From Opitutaceae bacterium (GTDB lineage Bacteria > Verrucomicrobiota > Verrucomicrobiia > Opitutales > Opitutaceae), in assembly GCA_041395105.1 (NCBI GenBank), contig JAWLBB010000001.1:1196001-1260000 (forward strand): a stretch of 64,000 nt of DNA, read 5' to 3'. Under the pieces are notes generated by a model. That model searched no databases and was not told the DNA's origin. It saw nothing but the letters and a program-made list of their open reading frames with translations. The position numbers were made by a program, and so were the translations under genes. Shown here in pieces: positions 34,518 to 42,845 of this stretch; positions within the stretch are counted from its first letter, which is position 1, and every line of letters starts with the position of its first letter.

Positions 34518-35324
34518 TCAGGCCAGTTGAAGCACCGGCATGACCGCACCGTCGGGTGCGACCGTGGCGAGGCTGTAGGCACGGTTCCCTGAAGTCCTCA
34601 ATTCGGAAAAAGTCCGGTCGACCGCCTCCAGGCTGTTGCAGTCCCGGCTGAGGTGGGCGAGGAAGACGTGTTTCCAGGCGGGGTCGGGACAATCCCGGAG
34701 CAGGTCGCGGGCGGCCTCGTTGGAAAGGTGGCCGTGGCGTCCGGTGATTCTCTGTTTGACCGACCATGGCCGGCGGGTGTCGGCCTTGAGCATCTCGAGA
34801 TCGTGATTGGATTCGAGAACGAGAATGTCGGCCTGGCGGATCCGCTCGCGGACCAGCTCGGTGGCGTAGCCGAGATCGGTCAGCCAGGCGATGCTCTGCA
34901 CCGGACCGAAGAGATCCCCGTTGCCATGGCTGAAAAGGTAGCCGACTGGATCGTGGGCATCGTGGGGAACGGAAAAGCTCTCGATGGTGAGGTCTTGAAA
35001 GGTGAAGCGGGAACCGGTTTCGAAGACCCGCCAGTCCGGTCTGGCCTTGAGTTTGGGGCTGATCGCATGGGCGGTGCCTCGATTGGCGAAAACGGGTAGG
35101 GAACGCTTGCGACAGAGACCGCTCAGACCGGTCGTGTGGTCGCCATGCTCGTGGGTCAGGAAGACGGCGTCGATGGACTCGATCGATTCACCGGTCTCGG
35201 CGAGGAGGGCGGCGATGCGCCGCGCAGAAAAGCCCGCGTCGATGAGGATGCGGGTATTCTCGGTCGCGATGAAGGCGCAGTTGCCGGAACTGCTGCTGCC
35301 GAGGATACTGAATCGAAAAGGCAT
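34518..35324 (-). CDS. MBL-fold metallohydrolase (WalJ/YycJ-like)
   Basis: A ~268-residue metallo-beta-lactamase-fold protein. MPFRFSILGSSSSGNCAFI begins the usual YycJ/WalJ N-terminus. The metal site THEHGDHTTG (HxHxDH) is at about residues 57-66, with a further His in VPHDAHD and later KQRITGRHGHLSN. WalJ proteins are thought to be nucleases or coordinators of replication and cell wall. ATG 35324 gives this start; the in-frame region further upstream (to 35492) lies in the divergent promoter of the PTPS gene. Confidence 0.9.
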   Translation of the reverse strand: MPFRFSILGSSSSGNCAFIATENTRILIDAGFSARRIAALLAETGESIESIDAVFLTHEHGDHTTGLSGLCRKRSLPVFANRGTAHAISPKLKARPDWRVFETGSRFTFQDLTIESFSVPHDAHDPVGYLFSHGNGDLFGPVQSIAWLTDLGYATELVRERIRQADILVLESNHDLEMLKADTRRPWSVKQRITGRHGHLSNEAARDLLRDCPDPAWKHVFLAHLSRDCNSLEAVDRTFSELRTSGNRAYSLATVAPDGAVMPVLQLA

Positions 35325-35490
35325 TGCCCGCTGACAAAACAAAGTCCAGCCGGCCAGGCAACGGAAAACGGGGAGTCCGGGCATCCCTTTCACAGTCTGG
35401 GACGAAGGATTGGGGCGGTCTCCGGGACAAAGTCCCTTCCGCGATGTCGCATTGACCGCTCCCTGATCCTGGGTATTAGTCTCTTCTTTC

Positions 35491-35976
35491 ATGCCTTCCC
35501 GCGCACCTCAGTCCGTATCGGTCGACCATGGCCCCAGCCGTTCCCTGGAAGGGACGGTCGTGGTGACCCGGCGCGCCCATTTCAATGCCGCGCACCGGCT
35601 GGAAAACACGGAGCGGTCGGAACGGTGGAACCGCAAGACTTTCGGGCCCTGCAACCACCCGAACTGGCACGGGCACAATTACGTTCTGGAAGTCTCCGTG
35701 ATCGGCCGTCCACACCCGTCGACCGGCTACGTGATTGATCTGGGCGAGTTGAAGGCGATCATCGAGCGCGAGATCACCGACAAGTGCGATCACCGCAATC
35801 TCAACCTCGATGTCGATTTTCTCCGGGGGATCATCCCCTCAGCCGAGAATCTGGCCATCGCCTTCTGGAACCAGCTTGAGCCGCAGATCCGCCAGGGCCG
35901 TCTGCACCGCGTCTGTCTCTGGGAAACCGAACGCAACCGGGCGGAATACTCCGGCCCTCACAACCCTCCAAACTGA
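35491..35976 (+). CDS. 6-pyruvoyl-tetrahydropterin synthase (eukaryote-like PTPS)
   Basis: A 161-residue T-fold enzyme that converts dihydroneopterin triphosphate to 6-pyruvoyl-tetrahydropterin. The zinc site His35 (AAHR), His60 and His62 (FGPCNHPNWHGHNY), the catalytic Cys54, DHRNLNLDV and the PSAENLA Glu are present. The FGxCNxPNxHGHNY spacing resembles animal PTPS, whereas QueD has CxxxHGH, so biopterin rather than queuosine synthesis is favoured. FolE2 and an SDR follow in the same direction (76 and 15 bases). ATG 35491. Confidence 0.88.
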   Translation: MPSRAPQSVSVDHGPSRSLEGTVVVTRRAHFNAAHRLENTERSERWNRKTFGPCNHPNWHGHNYVLEVSVIGRPHPSTGYVIDLGELKAIIEREITDKCDHRNLNLDVDFLRGIIPSAENLAIAFWNQLEPQIRQGRLHRVCLWETERNRAEYSGPHNPPN

Positions 35977-36051
35977 AGAAACTCGGCTGCGAGCCGATCA
36001 GCCGAAGCGGTTATCGTCACCAACCGCGTTTGTTGAAACGAAAAACGATCG

Positions 36052-37032
36052 ATGAAAAAGAAGCAAAAAACAATGTACCTCCACCAGACCGCCGGTGGGG
36101 CTCCGCAGCCGATCAAGCGCGCCTACGACGACGATTTCAAGGTGTCCGAATCCTATCGGGACGGATTGCCGGATATGAACGACGCGGTCGATTCGATCCA
36201 GGGCGCCCATGTGCCGATCCAGCAGGTCGGGGTATCGAATTTCAGACTCCCGCTCAAGTTTGCGGTGAAGGGTGGGGAGCCGGTTGTCCTGGAAACCAGC
36301 GTATCGGGTACGGTTTCCCTGGAGGCCAATCTCAAGGGGATCAACATGTCGCGGATCATGCGGTCCTTTTATGACTACAGGGAGAGGCTCTTTACCCCGG
36401 ATACGGTCAAGGTCATCCTGACGGCCTATATCCGGAAAGTGGACGCCTTTGACGCGCGAATCCGGCTGAGTTTTTCTTATCCCATTCTGCAGAAGAGTCT
36501 GCGCAGCGAGAATCAGGGCTACCAGTATTATGACGCCGTCTTTGAGGGAGTGATGAGTCGCGACGGATCCTTTCGCCGCTTCATCCATCTGGACTTCGTC
36601 TATTCCTCGGCCTGTCCCTGTTCGGCGGAACTGGCTGAGCACGCCCGCGATACCCGGGGAGTTTACAGCATTCCACACAGCCAGCGCAGCAAAGCGCGGA
36701 TCTCCGTCGAGATTGCGGAAGGTCGCAAGCTGGCGATCGAAGACCTCCAGAAGCATTGCCTGAAGGCCCTGCGGACCGAGACGCAGGTGATCGTCAAACG
36801 GGAGGATGAACAGGCCTTTGCCGAAATGAACGGTGCCTATATCAAGTTCGTCGAGGACGCCGCCCGCCTGGTTTATGAGCAGTTGGCGGCCGATTCGCGG
36901 ATTCGCGATTTCCAGGTCGCCTGTTCCCACCTGGAGTCCCTCCATTCCCATGACGCGGTCTCGGTCATCTGTCGAGGGGTCCCGGGCGGATTCAAGGCGG
37001 ACTTCACCGATTTTCAATCGTTGGTCTGCTGA
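36052..37032 (+). CDS. folE2: GTP cyclohydrolase FolE2 (type IB)
   Basis: A 326-residue type IB GTP cyclohydrolase, which opens the guanine ring of GTP to give 7,8-dihydroneopterin triphosphate. The catalytic SACPCSAEL (Cys188) and the PHSQRSKARISVEI block are clear family signatures; KGINMSRIMRSF corresponds to the usual KGxHMSR motif, with Asn in place of His. FolE2 works with metals other than zinc, useful under zinc limitation. It lies between PTPS and an SDR, so it may feed tetrahydrobiopterin synthesis rather than folate alone. Confidence 0.92.
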   Translation: MKKKQKTMYLHQTAGGAPQPIKRAYDDDFKVSESYRDGLPDMNDAVDSIQGAHVPIQQVGVSNFRLPLKFAVKGGEPVVLETSVSGTVSLEANLKGINMSRIMRSFYDYRERLFTPDTVKVILTAYIRKVDAFDARIRLSFSYPILQKSLRSENQGYQYYDAVFEGVMSRDGSFRRFIHLDFVYSSACPCSAELAEHARDTRGVYSIPHSQRSKARISVEIAEGRKLAIEDLQKHCLKALRTETQVIVKREDEQAFAEMNGAYIKFVEDAARLVYEQLAADSRIRDFQVACSHLESLHSHDAVSVICRGVPGGFKADFTDFQSLVC

Positions 37033-37046
37033 CGGCTTCCCGAACG

Positions 37047-37769
37047 ATGTCCGACCCGAAGGAGCACCCGCCTGTCATTGTCATCACGGGCGCCAGCCAG
37101 GGTATCGGCGCGGCTCTGGCGGATGTATTTGCCCGGGAGACGGGCTGTCGTCTGGCCCTGCTGGCCCGGAATCGGGACCGCCTGGAGGTGGTGGCCGCGG
37201 CCTGTCGGTCGTTCGGCAGGGAGACCCTGGTGTTTGCATGTGACGTGACGGACGCGGCGGCGGTCGAAGCGGTCTCCCGGCAGGTTCTCGATCAATGGGG
37301 AGCGCCCCACGTCCTGATCAACAATGCCGGTCGCTTTATCGGAGCATCCTTTCTGGAAACCTCGATCGGGCAATTCGACGACTTGATCGCGGCCAATCTG
37401 CGGACCGTTTTTCTGGTATCGAAGGCCTTTGTCCCGGCGATGGTGGCGGAGGGGCGGGGCCATGTCTTCAATATGTCGTCGATCGCCGGTTTGGATGCCT
37501 ATCCCGGGGGAACCGCCTATGGTGCCGCCAAGTTTGGAGTGACCGGGCTCAGCCGGGTGATGCGACGGGAATTGATGGATCACGGCATCAGGGTGACCAC
37601 GGTTTTTCCCGGAGCCACCTTCACGCCTTCGTGGGATGGATCCGGAGTATCCGCGGAGGTGATGATGCCGGCGGAGGATGTGGCCCGTTCGTTCTTCGAC
37701 GCGTGGAAGATGAGTTCCCGCACGGTGGTGGAGGAGATCATCCTGCGTCCGATCGGCGGCGATCTTTAG
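37047..37769 (+). CDS. Short-chain dehydrogenase/reductase, possible sepiapterin reductase
   Basis: A 240-residue classical SDR. TGASQGIG (cofactor), NNAG, the catalytic Ser in NMSSIAG and YGAAK (Tyr-x-x-x-Lys) are all present. It begins 15 bases after folE2, the third gene after PTPS. In animals and some bacteria GTP cyclohydrolase, PTPS and an SDR reductase make tetrahydrobiopterin, so sepiapterin or 6-pyruvoyl-pterin reductase is a natural guess. The sequence itself shows only the SDR family; a different carbonyl substrate is possible. Confidence 0.85.
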   Translation: MSDPKEHPPVIVITGASQGIGAALADVFARETGCRLALLARNRDRLEVVAAACRSFGRETLVFACDVTDAAAVEAVSRQVLDQWGAPHVLINNAGRFIGASFLETSIGQFDDLIAANLRTVFLVSKAFVPAMVAEGRGHVFNMSSIAGLDAYPGGTAYGAAKFGVTGLSRVMRRELMDHGIRVTTVFPGATFTPSWDGSGVSAEVMMPAEDVARSFFDAWKMSSRTVVEEIILRPIGGDL

Positions 37770-37928
37770 GTGGAGCGTCCTTCTCCGTCCGTCGGCTGGT
37801 GAGGGCTGAAGCCGAACTGATTTCGACACGGCGCCGAGTTGGCGTCTCCCGTGTTCATGAGGTCACCTGGACACACCAACGAGTCCTCATCCCGAGGCGA
37901 CGAACCGGAGTGGACTTCCGGGTGATGC

Positions 37929-38624
37929 CTATTCCCGCTCGAAGGCGCGCAGGCGTGCCATCAGCGGCTGGGCCGGAGGGGGCACGCGCAGCCAGGTGCT
38001 GAGCAGGACTTCAGGTGAGGAGTAATTCGTGTTGTAGAAGGCCTTGTTCGCCTTGTCGTCGACGGAGACCCATCCACCCTTGACGGTGGCGCCGGCAAAC
38101 AGGCCGGAAGCTGCGGAATAGACGAGGACTTCGGCTTTGAAGAGATCGAAATTCTCGGTGTTCTTTCCGACCGGTCCGGCGACCGCCTTGGCATCGACGC
38201 CGACATTGAACCGTCCGGTGTAGGCCCTGGTGACGGCATCGTCGGACATGAGCAGATAGATGTTATTGACTTCGGTGTAGCCGGCCTGGAGTCCGAAGCT
38301 GGCCTGTCCGGCGGTCACGAATCCGGGAGTGCCCCATTGGCCGGTCTGGGGAATGCGGATGACCATGACGCCGGTTCCTCCCTGGCCGCCGAAGATGAGA
38401 CCGCCTCGATATTGGTTGAGGATGATGATGCCCTTGGCCTGGCGCAGGATCTCGCGTGGAATCGTCGTCTCGGCATTCATCATGATCAACTCGAGAACGT
38501 ACTCGGCCGTGGTCATCCGGTCGGCCAGTTTTTCGGTGTACGGTTTCTTTTCACCGCCGTAGGTGACCGACGCGAGGGCGACCGAGAGGAAGATGAGGAG
38601 GAGGGAACGCAGGTTCGTCTTCAT
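37929..38624 (-). CDS. SYLF-domain (YSC84-like) exported protein
   Basis: A ~231-residue protein with a signal peptide (MKTNLRSLLLIFLSVALASVTYG) followed by a SYLF/DUF500 domain (GIIILNQYRGGLIFGGQGGTGVMVIR, FGLQAGYTEVNNIYLLMSDDAV, GPVGKNTENFD). SYLF domains bind phosphoinositides in eukaryotes; bacterial versions are periplasmic or membrane-peripheral with unknown roles. ATG 38624 provides the signal peptide. It converges with the SDR across a 159-base gap that has no clear terminator. Confidence 0.88.
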   Translation of the reverse strand: MKTNLRSLLLIFLSVALASVTYGGEKKPYTEKLADRMTTAEYVLELIMMNAETTIPREILRQAKGIIILNQYRGGLIFGGQGGTGVMVIRIPQTGQWGTPGFVTAGQASFGLQAGYTEVNNIYLLMSDDAVTRAYTGRFNVGVDAKAVAGPVGKNTENFDLFKAEVLVYSAASGLFAGATVKGGWVSVDDKANKAFYNTNYSSPEVLLSTWLRVPPPAQPLMARLRAFERE

Positions 38625-38768
38625 TTGAAATTGAGGATCAAGGAGTGAGGACAGTCGAATTCGACCAAAAAAGCAATGGCTAAGACCGCCTCTAGGCCGT
38701 CCCTTTTGCAGGGCCCGTCGACAGGCCATTGATGAATCGTGCCTGAAGACGGATCGTCGTAGATGGGA

Positions 38769-38801
38769 AGGTCTTCAGGATTTGTTCTGTCATGAAGACC
38801 T
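38769..38801. repeat. Inverted repeat downstream of ispH
   Basis: AGGTCTTCA and TGAAGACCT form a perfect 9-bp stem with a 15-base loop, 22 bases beyond the ispH stop. No T-run follows on the minus strand, so a terminator role is uncertain; it may protect the 3' end. Confidence 0.35.
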
Positions 38802-38822
38802 CCAGACAGATCGGCTGTTCCT

Positions 38823-40616
38823 TCATCCGGCATCAATCCTGCCGCCGGGCGGAAATCGTTGAGTGACTTCGCGGAGGACCTCTTCGTTCGACCGGAGTTT
38901 CCCGGGGCCGACCAGAACGTTGAGGCGTTCGATGATTTTCTGGATGATTCCGTCCGGGCAGGAAGCCCCTCCGGTGATGAGGATGGTGAGCGGTTCCGGC
39001 GCGGCGGGAAAGGTCAGGTTTTCGGTCCTGCCGCCCGCAGGATCGCCGGAATTGGCGGGGAAATGGTAGTGATCCACGGAGTCGAGGGAATGGATATCAC
39101 GTTCCGACTGGATATAGACTGCCCGCGGGCCGAGTTGCCGGGTGCAGAGTCGGTAGAGCTGATAGGTATTGGAACTGTTGCGACCGCCGACGACGATCGC
39201 CCGGTCGGGCTTGAGGGCGAGAGCCTTTCCGAGGGCGTCCTGGTTGACCTGGGTGGCGTAGCAAAGGGTGTCGCCGCGGCTCTGGCCGTAGAGGTGGTCG
39301 CGAATCCGGTCCGGACCGAACTTGCGTGCAAGGATTCCCTCGAAGTAGTCGATGATGGCCACGGTTTCGTTGCGCAGAAGTGTGGTCTGATTGACCACGG
39401 CAATCCGGTTGAGGTGCCGGGTCGGGTCAAACCCGTCGGTGTGACGACCGGCGAAAAAGCTCAGTTCCTGCCGCAGAAGAGCGGGATCGGTTTCGAGGAT
39501 CATCCGCCCGATCCGCCGGGCCTCGTCCAGGTTGCGGACAATCAGGGCGGGAGCGTTCTGAGCCGTATTGGAGAAAGTGGCCTTGGTTTCTTCGTGCTCT
39601 GATTTTCCGTGAATGATGACCGTATAGCCGTCGTGTCCGACCGTGCGGGCGACCTTCCATACTTTTTCCACAAGCATGCAGGTGGCGTCGTGGGCATGAA
39701 CGGCAATTCCCCGGGTGATCAGGCGGCGTTTGTCCTCGTTGGTCGCGCCGAAGGCCGGGATGATGACAATATCGTCGCTCGTCAGGCTGTCCCAGTAGAG
39801 TCGGCCGGATTCGGGATCGGGCAGCGGGACGCCCCGGTCGGTCTGAAGGTAGCGCAGGCCGCGCATCCGGAGGTCCTCGTTGACGAAGGGATTATGGATG
39901 AGCTCGCTCAACATGAAGACCCGGCGGTCGGGGTATTGGCCGAGGGTTTCATAGGCGCGCTCGATTGCGTTCTGAACGCCGAGACAGAAGCCAAAGTGAC
40001 TGGGCAGGATGTAGCGGATTGCGCCGAAATCGAGCAGGGCCGGTTCGGCCGAGGTGCGTTCGCGGCTGCGCTTGACCTGCTTGATCGCCTCGCAAAGCGG
40101 GCTGAGGTAAAGTCCCCGGGCCCGGGAATCGAGGAGGTAGGCATCCCGGTTGCGTTGCCGGTCGGTCCTGAAGCGATAGATGTAGTCGCGATCCGTGAGA
40201 TCGAGGTATCCGATGCGGACGGCATGGGAATGCAATTCGGGGATCATCGCCTTGATCAGAGGCGAGACCGCGTCGGTCCGGGTGGAGAGGGCGGTCAGTT
40301 CGTCGATGGAGAACGAGTTTGCCTCCGATTGATCGGGGTCGCGGTGTGGCGAATGACCCGCGTAGCGGGCAAAGAAGACCTCGACCCGACCGATTTCCGG
40401 ATCGGAGAAGCTGAACCCCCGGGTGACCGGGGCGGGCTGACCGCTGAAGATCTCGACCTGCCGGGCGGCCGCCATCTCCACCTCACCGGAAGGAACCCTG
40501 GATTGAAAATGAGTCGGCATCCAGGGCCCACCGGATTCGCCCTGCCGGAGGAGGAGCCGGTTCTGCGGGTCGAAGAGGAGGATAACGAGAGAGGTGTGGG
40601 TGCCCATATCCGGCAT
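38823..40616 (-). CDS. ispH: IspH (HMBPP reductase) with N-terminal Nudix-like extension
   Basis: A 597-residue protein; ordinary IspH is ~310-400. Residues ~195-570 are an IspH of the longer cyanobacterial/plant type, with the three iron-sulfur Cys: Cys211 (FGFCLGV), Cys313 (DATCMLV), Cys452 (TLCYATQ), plus HNPFVNEDL, IIHGKSEHEET, VVNQTTLLRNET and VVGGRNSSNT. It reduces HMBPP to IPP and DMAPP. Residues ~5-130 look like a degenerate Nudix fold (LVILLFDPQNRLLLRQ, VPSGEVEMAAARQVEIFSG) without the REUxEE catalytic Glu pair. Idi, the IPP isomerase, is also a Nudix enzyme. Convergent with nothing; divergent from the epimerase. Confidence 0.88.
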   Translation of the reverse strand: MPDMGTHTSLVILLFDPQNRLLLRQGESGGPWMPTHFQSRVPSGEVEMAAARQVEIFSGQPAPVTRGFSFSDPEIGRVEVFFARYAGHSPHRDPDQSEANSFSIDELTALSTRTDAVSPLIKAMIPELHSHAVRIGYLDLTDRDYIYRFRTDRQRNRDAYLLDSRARGLYLSPLCEAIKQVKRSRERTSAEPALLDFGAIRYILPSHFGFCLGVQNAIERAYETLGQYPDRRVFMLSELIHNPFVNEDLRMRGLRYLQTDRGVPLPDPESGRLYWDSLTSDDIVIIPAFGATNEDKRRLITRGIAVHAHDATCMLVEKVWKVARTVGHDGYTVIIHGKSEHEETKATFSNTAQNAPALIVRNLDEARRIGRMILETDPALLRQELSFFAGRHTDGFDPTRHLNRIAVVNQTTLLRNETVAIIDYFEGILARKFGPDRIRDHLYGQSRGDTLCYATQVNQDALGKALALKPDRAIVVGGRNSSNTYQLYRLCTRQLGPRAVYIQSERDIHSLDSVDHYHFPANSGDPAGGRTENLTFPAAPEPLTILITGGASCPDGIIQKIIERLNVLVGPGKLRSNEEVLREVTQRFPPGGRIDAG

Positions 40617-40768
40617 GTGTTCGGTCAGTCTGTTTCGCGGAGCGTGGTGGCGTCGAGCGAAACCATCTTGAGTGCCAGTTTGCCCAAGGCGTCTTCCGTC
40701 TCAAGTGAGGTCTCGACTTTAGGGAGGCCCTCGTCTTGGATTTCGAGTCGAAAGGCAGGGTGATTGAC

Positions 40769-41719
40769 GTGAACAATCCGTGGCATGTCGTCCTGGGAGG
40801 CGGACCCCTGGGCATGGGGGTGGCCGATCGTCTGATTCGCCAGGGACGTCCGGTCCGGGTGGCGACTCTTTCCAGCGATCCCGATCTTCCCGGTGCGGAG
40901 TGTGTCCATCTGGACGCGTCGGATGCCGACCGGGTTCACCGGATCTGCGCGGATGCGGCCGTCCTGTATTTCTGCGCGAGTCCCCCTGGAGATGCTCCGG
41001 ATGAATTGGTTCTCATGGTTCAGGGAGTGACCGCCGGGCTTGCCCGCGCCGGGTGCCGGCTGGTTTACGCTGAGTCGCTTCTGGCCTGCGGGCCGTGCGA
41101 TCCTCATTTTCAGGAGACCGGCCGGCACCACCCGGTCGGACCGGAAGGGCGGGCGCGGGCTGCCGCGGTGGCGCATATCATGGAGTCCCACCGTATGGGC
41201 CGACTGGGTGTCGACGTGGTCCGATCGTCGGATTTCTTCGGTCCCAAGGTGACCCGTGGTTATCTGGGGGAGCGTGTCTTCGGGCCGGCCATTCGGGGTG
41301 GGTCGATCCTTCTCCGGGGAGATCCTGAAGCCCGACACGACTTCTCCTATGTGGACGACTTTGCCCGGGCCATGGTGGGGATTGGTGGAGAGGCCGGAGC
41401 TTTCGGTCGGATCTGGCATACCCCACCGGTGGTGCCTTCCCGGACCAATCGGGAAATGATCGACAGGATCATCGAGCTGGCGGGGTCGGGAGCGACCCGC
41501 CATTTCCTGCCTGAATGGCTGGCGTCACTGGAAGCCGGGCTCAGCCGACAGGCCCGGCGGCACCAGGAGTCGGCATTCTTGAGGAATCAGCCCGTCGTTG
41601 TGCAGGCGACCCGACTCAAGATGCGGTTCGGCTTTACCGCCACCCCGACCGACGAAGCGATCGGAGCGACCATCGAGTGGTATGGAAAACAGTGGCCGGG
41701 ACGCAAATCGTCGGCCTGA
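40769..41719 (+). CDS. NAD-dependent epimerase/dehydratase-like (extended SDR)
   Basis: A ~316-residue Rossmann protein. The nucleotide motif VVLGGGPLGMGVA begins about ten residues in. The tail resembles NAD-dependent nucleotide-sugar epimerases (VRSSDFFGPKVTRGYLGER, HDFSYVDDFARAM), although the typical Tyr-x-x-x-Lys pair is not in its usual place. GTG 40769 follows AGGCAGGG at a good distance; a TTG at 40736 and a GTG at 40760 are alternatives. Convergent with the DUF3313 gene (20 bases). Substrate unknown. Confidence 0.8.
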   Translation: MNNPWHVVLGGGPLGMGVADRLIRQGRPVRVATLSSDPDLPGAECVHLDASDADRVHRICADAAVLYFCASPPGDAPDELVLMVQGVTAGLARAGCRLVYAESLLACGPCDPHFQETGRHHPVGPEGRARAAAVAHIMESHRMGRLGVDVVRSSDFFGPKVTRGYLGERVFGPAIRGGSILLRGDPEARHDFSYVDDFARAMVGIGGEAGAFGRIWHTPPVVPSRTNREMIDRIIELAGSGATRHFLPEWLASLEAGLSRQARRHQESAFLRNQPVVVQATRLKMRFGFTATPTDEAIGATIEWYGKQWPGRKSSA

Positions 41720-41738
41720 TCGGCTCGGCGGACCCCCG

Positions 41739-42428
41739 TCAGTTTTCCAAGGTCGGCGTAGCGGATTTCATGGCCCCACTCTCCATCTCACTGGATAGGC
41801 CATCAAACCAATTGATGTACATCTCCTTTTCCCTGGAGAGATCGTCCTTGGCGATGGTGAAACGTACTCCGCCCATCTGGTCGACCATGGCGAGGAAGCG
41901 GTGACCGGTCTGCGAATCGGCCAATTCGAGTTCCACAACGGCCCGGCCGATGTCGGCTACCTGCACATCGCGACTGTTGATTCCCTCCGGAGAGGAGACG
42001 TCGGTGATGGCGGTGCGGACGCGAAGCGTCTTGGGACCCGCGACGGGGACCTTCATGAACCGGTCCTTCAATTTCTGATTGAGCCACTCGTTGAGGTATT
42101 GAGTCAGCCGTTCCTTTTCCGCCGCGGTCAGATCGAGGCCGGGTTTCAGGTAGGCGAAGGAGACCGGATCAATGACCACCTTGCCGTAGTCCTTGAGGTC
42201 GGCTTCAGGATCGATGTAGATCTTGCGTCCAACAACCGCGAATTCCGGTGCCTTGGCCAGCTTGAGAGCGGAATAATCCCCAAGGAAGCCGCTCTCGGGA
42301 AGATTCGGGATCTGGTAGGTGATCTGTCCTCCGGGGACTGGATTATCCGGCGTCGTGCAACCGGAAGTGATCAGAAGCGCCGCGGCGGCCGCGGCGGAGA
42401 CGATGAGGACTCGCGAAGAATGGAACAT
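41739..42428 (-). CDS. DUF3313 family lipoprotein
   Basis: A 229-residue predicted lipoprotein. Signal peptide with lipobox ITSGC (Cys at about residue 24), then the DUF3313 pattern SGFLGDYSALK, VVIDPVSF, KERLTQYLNEWLNQKL. Members of this family are outer-membrane or periplasmic lipoproteins of unknown function. It converges with the epimerase gene. Separate transcription from the CDGSH gene, which lies 111 bases upstream on the same strand. Confidence 0.85.
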   Translation of the reverse strand: MFHSSRVLIVSAAAAAALLITSGCTTPDNPVPGGQITYQIPNLPESGFLGDYSALKLAKAPEFAVVGRKIYIDPEADLKDYGKVVIDPVSFAYLKPGLDLTAAEKERLTQYLNEWLNQKLKDRFMKVPVAGPKTLRVRTAITDVSSPEGINSRDVQVADIGRAVVELELADSQTGHRFLAMVDQMGGVRFTIAKDDLSREKEMYINWFDGLSSEMESGAMKSATPTLEN

Positions 42429-42539
42429 GTTAATGGCGTTTGAAGATTTGACCGTTTCTCATTTGAGCAGGCGATACCGGGCAGGCAAGCCCGGTTTTCG
42501 ATTCGGAGCCGAACGAAAACGGATTCCTGGTGGCTGCCT

Positions 42540-42779
42540 TCAGGCCAGGTTCTTGTGACTTCCGTCACAGAGCGGGGATCCGGCGGTGTGCTTGCAGTTG
42601 CACAGGGCAACGCGTTTCTTTTCGGTCACGGTGTATTCCACCGGTTCGAAGCCGCTGCCGGCGTGGGATCCGTCGCACCAGGGCTGATCCTTGGAACGGC
42701 CGCAGGCACACCACCAATAGGTTCCGGTCTCGAGTTCGAGAACGGTCGGGCGTTTTGAAGGGATTTCAGGTTGGTTCAT
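42540..42779 (-). CDS. Double CDGSH iron-sulfur domain protein
   Basis: A 79-residue protein made of two tandem CDGSH modules: CACGRSKDQPWCDGSH at about residues 25-40 and CNCKHTAGSPLCDGSH near 60-75, each with the C-x-C...C...H ligand set for a [2Fe-2S] cluster. This resembles the Miner2/CISD3-like bacterial double-CDGSH class. Role unknown, probably redox or iron-sulfur sensing. ATG 42779 is used; the frame runs on to 42833 with a non-conserved leader. Confidence 0.9.
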   Translation of the reverse strand: MNQPEIPSKRPTVLELETGTYWWCACGRSKDQPWCDGSHAGSGFEPVEYTVTEKKRVALCNCKHTAGSPLCDGSHKNLA

Positions 42780-42845
42780 GAGGAAAAAGGAGGCAGGGTC
42801 GGGCTTTCGCGGTGTCGCCCGATCATGGATCAATGCGCTTCCGGA

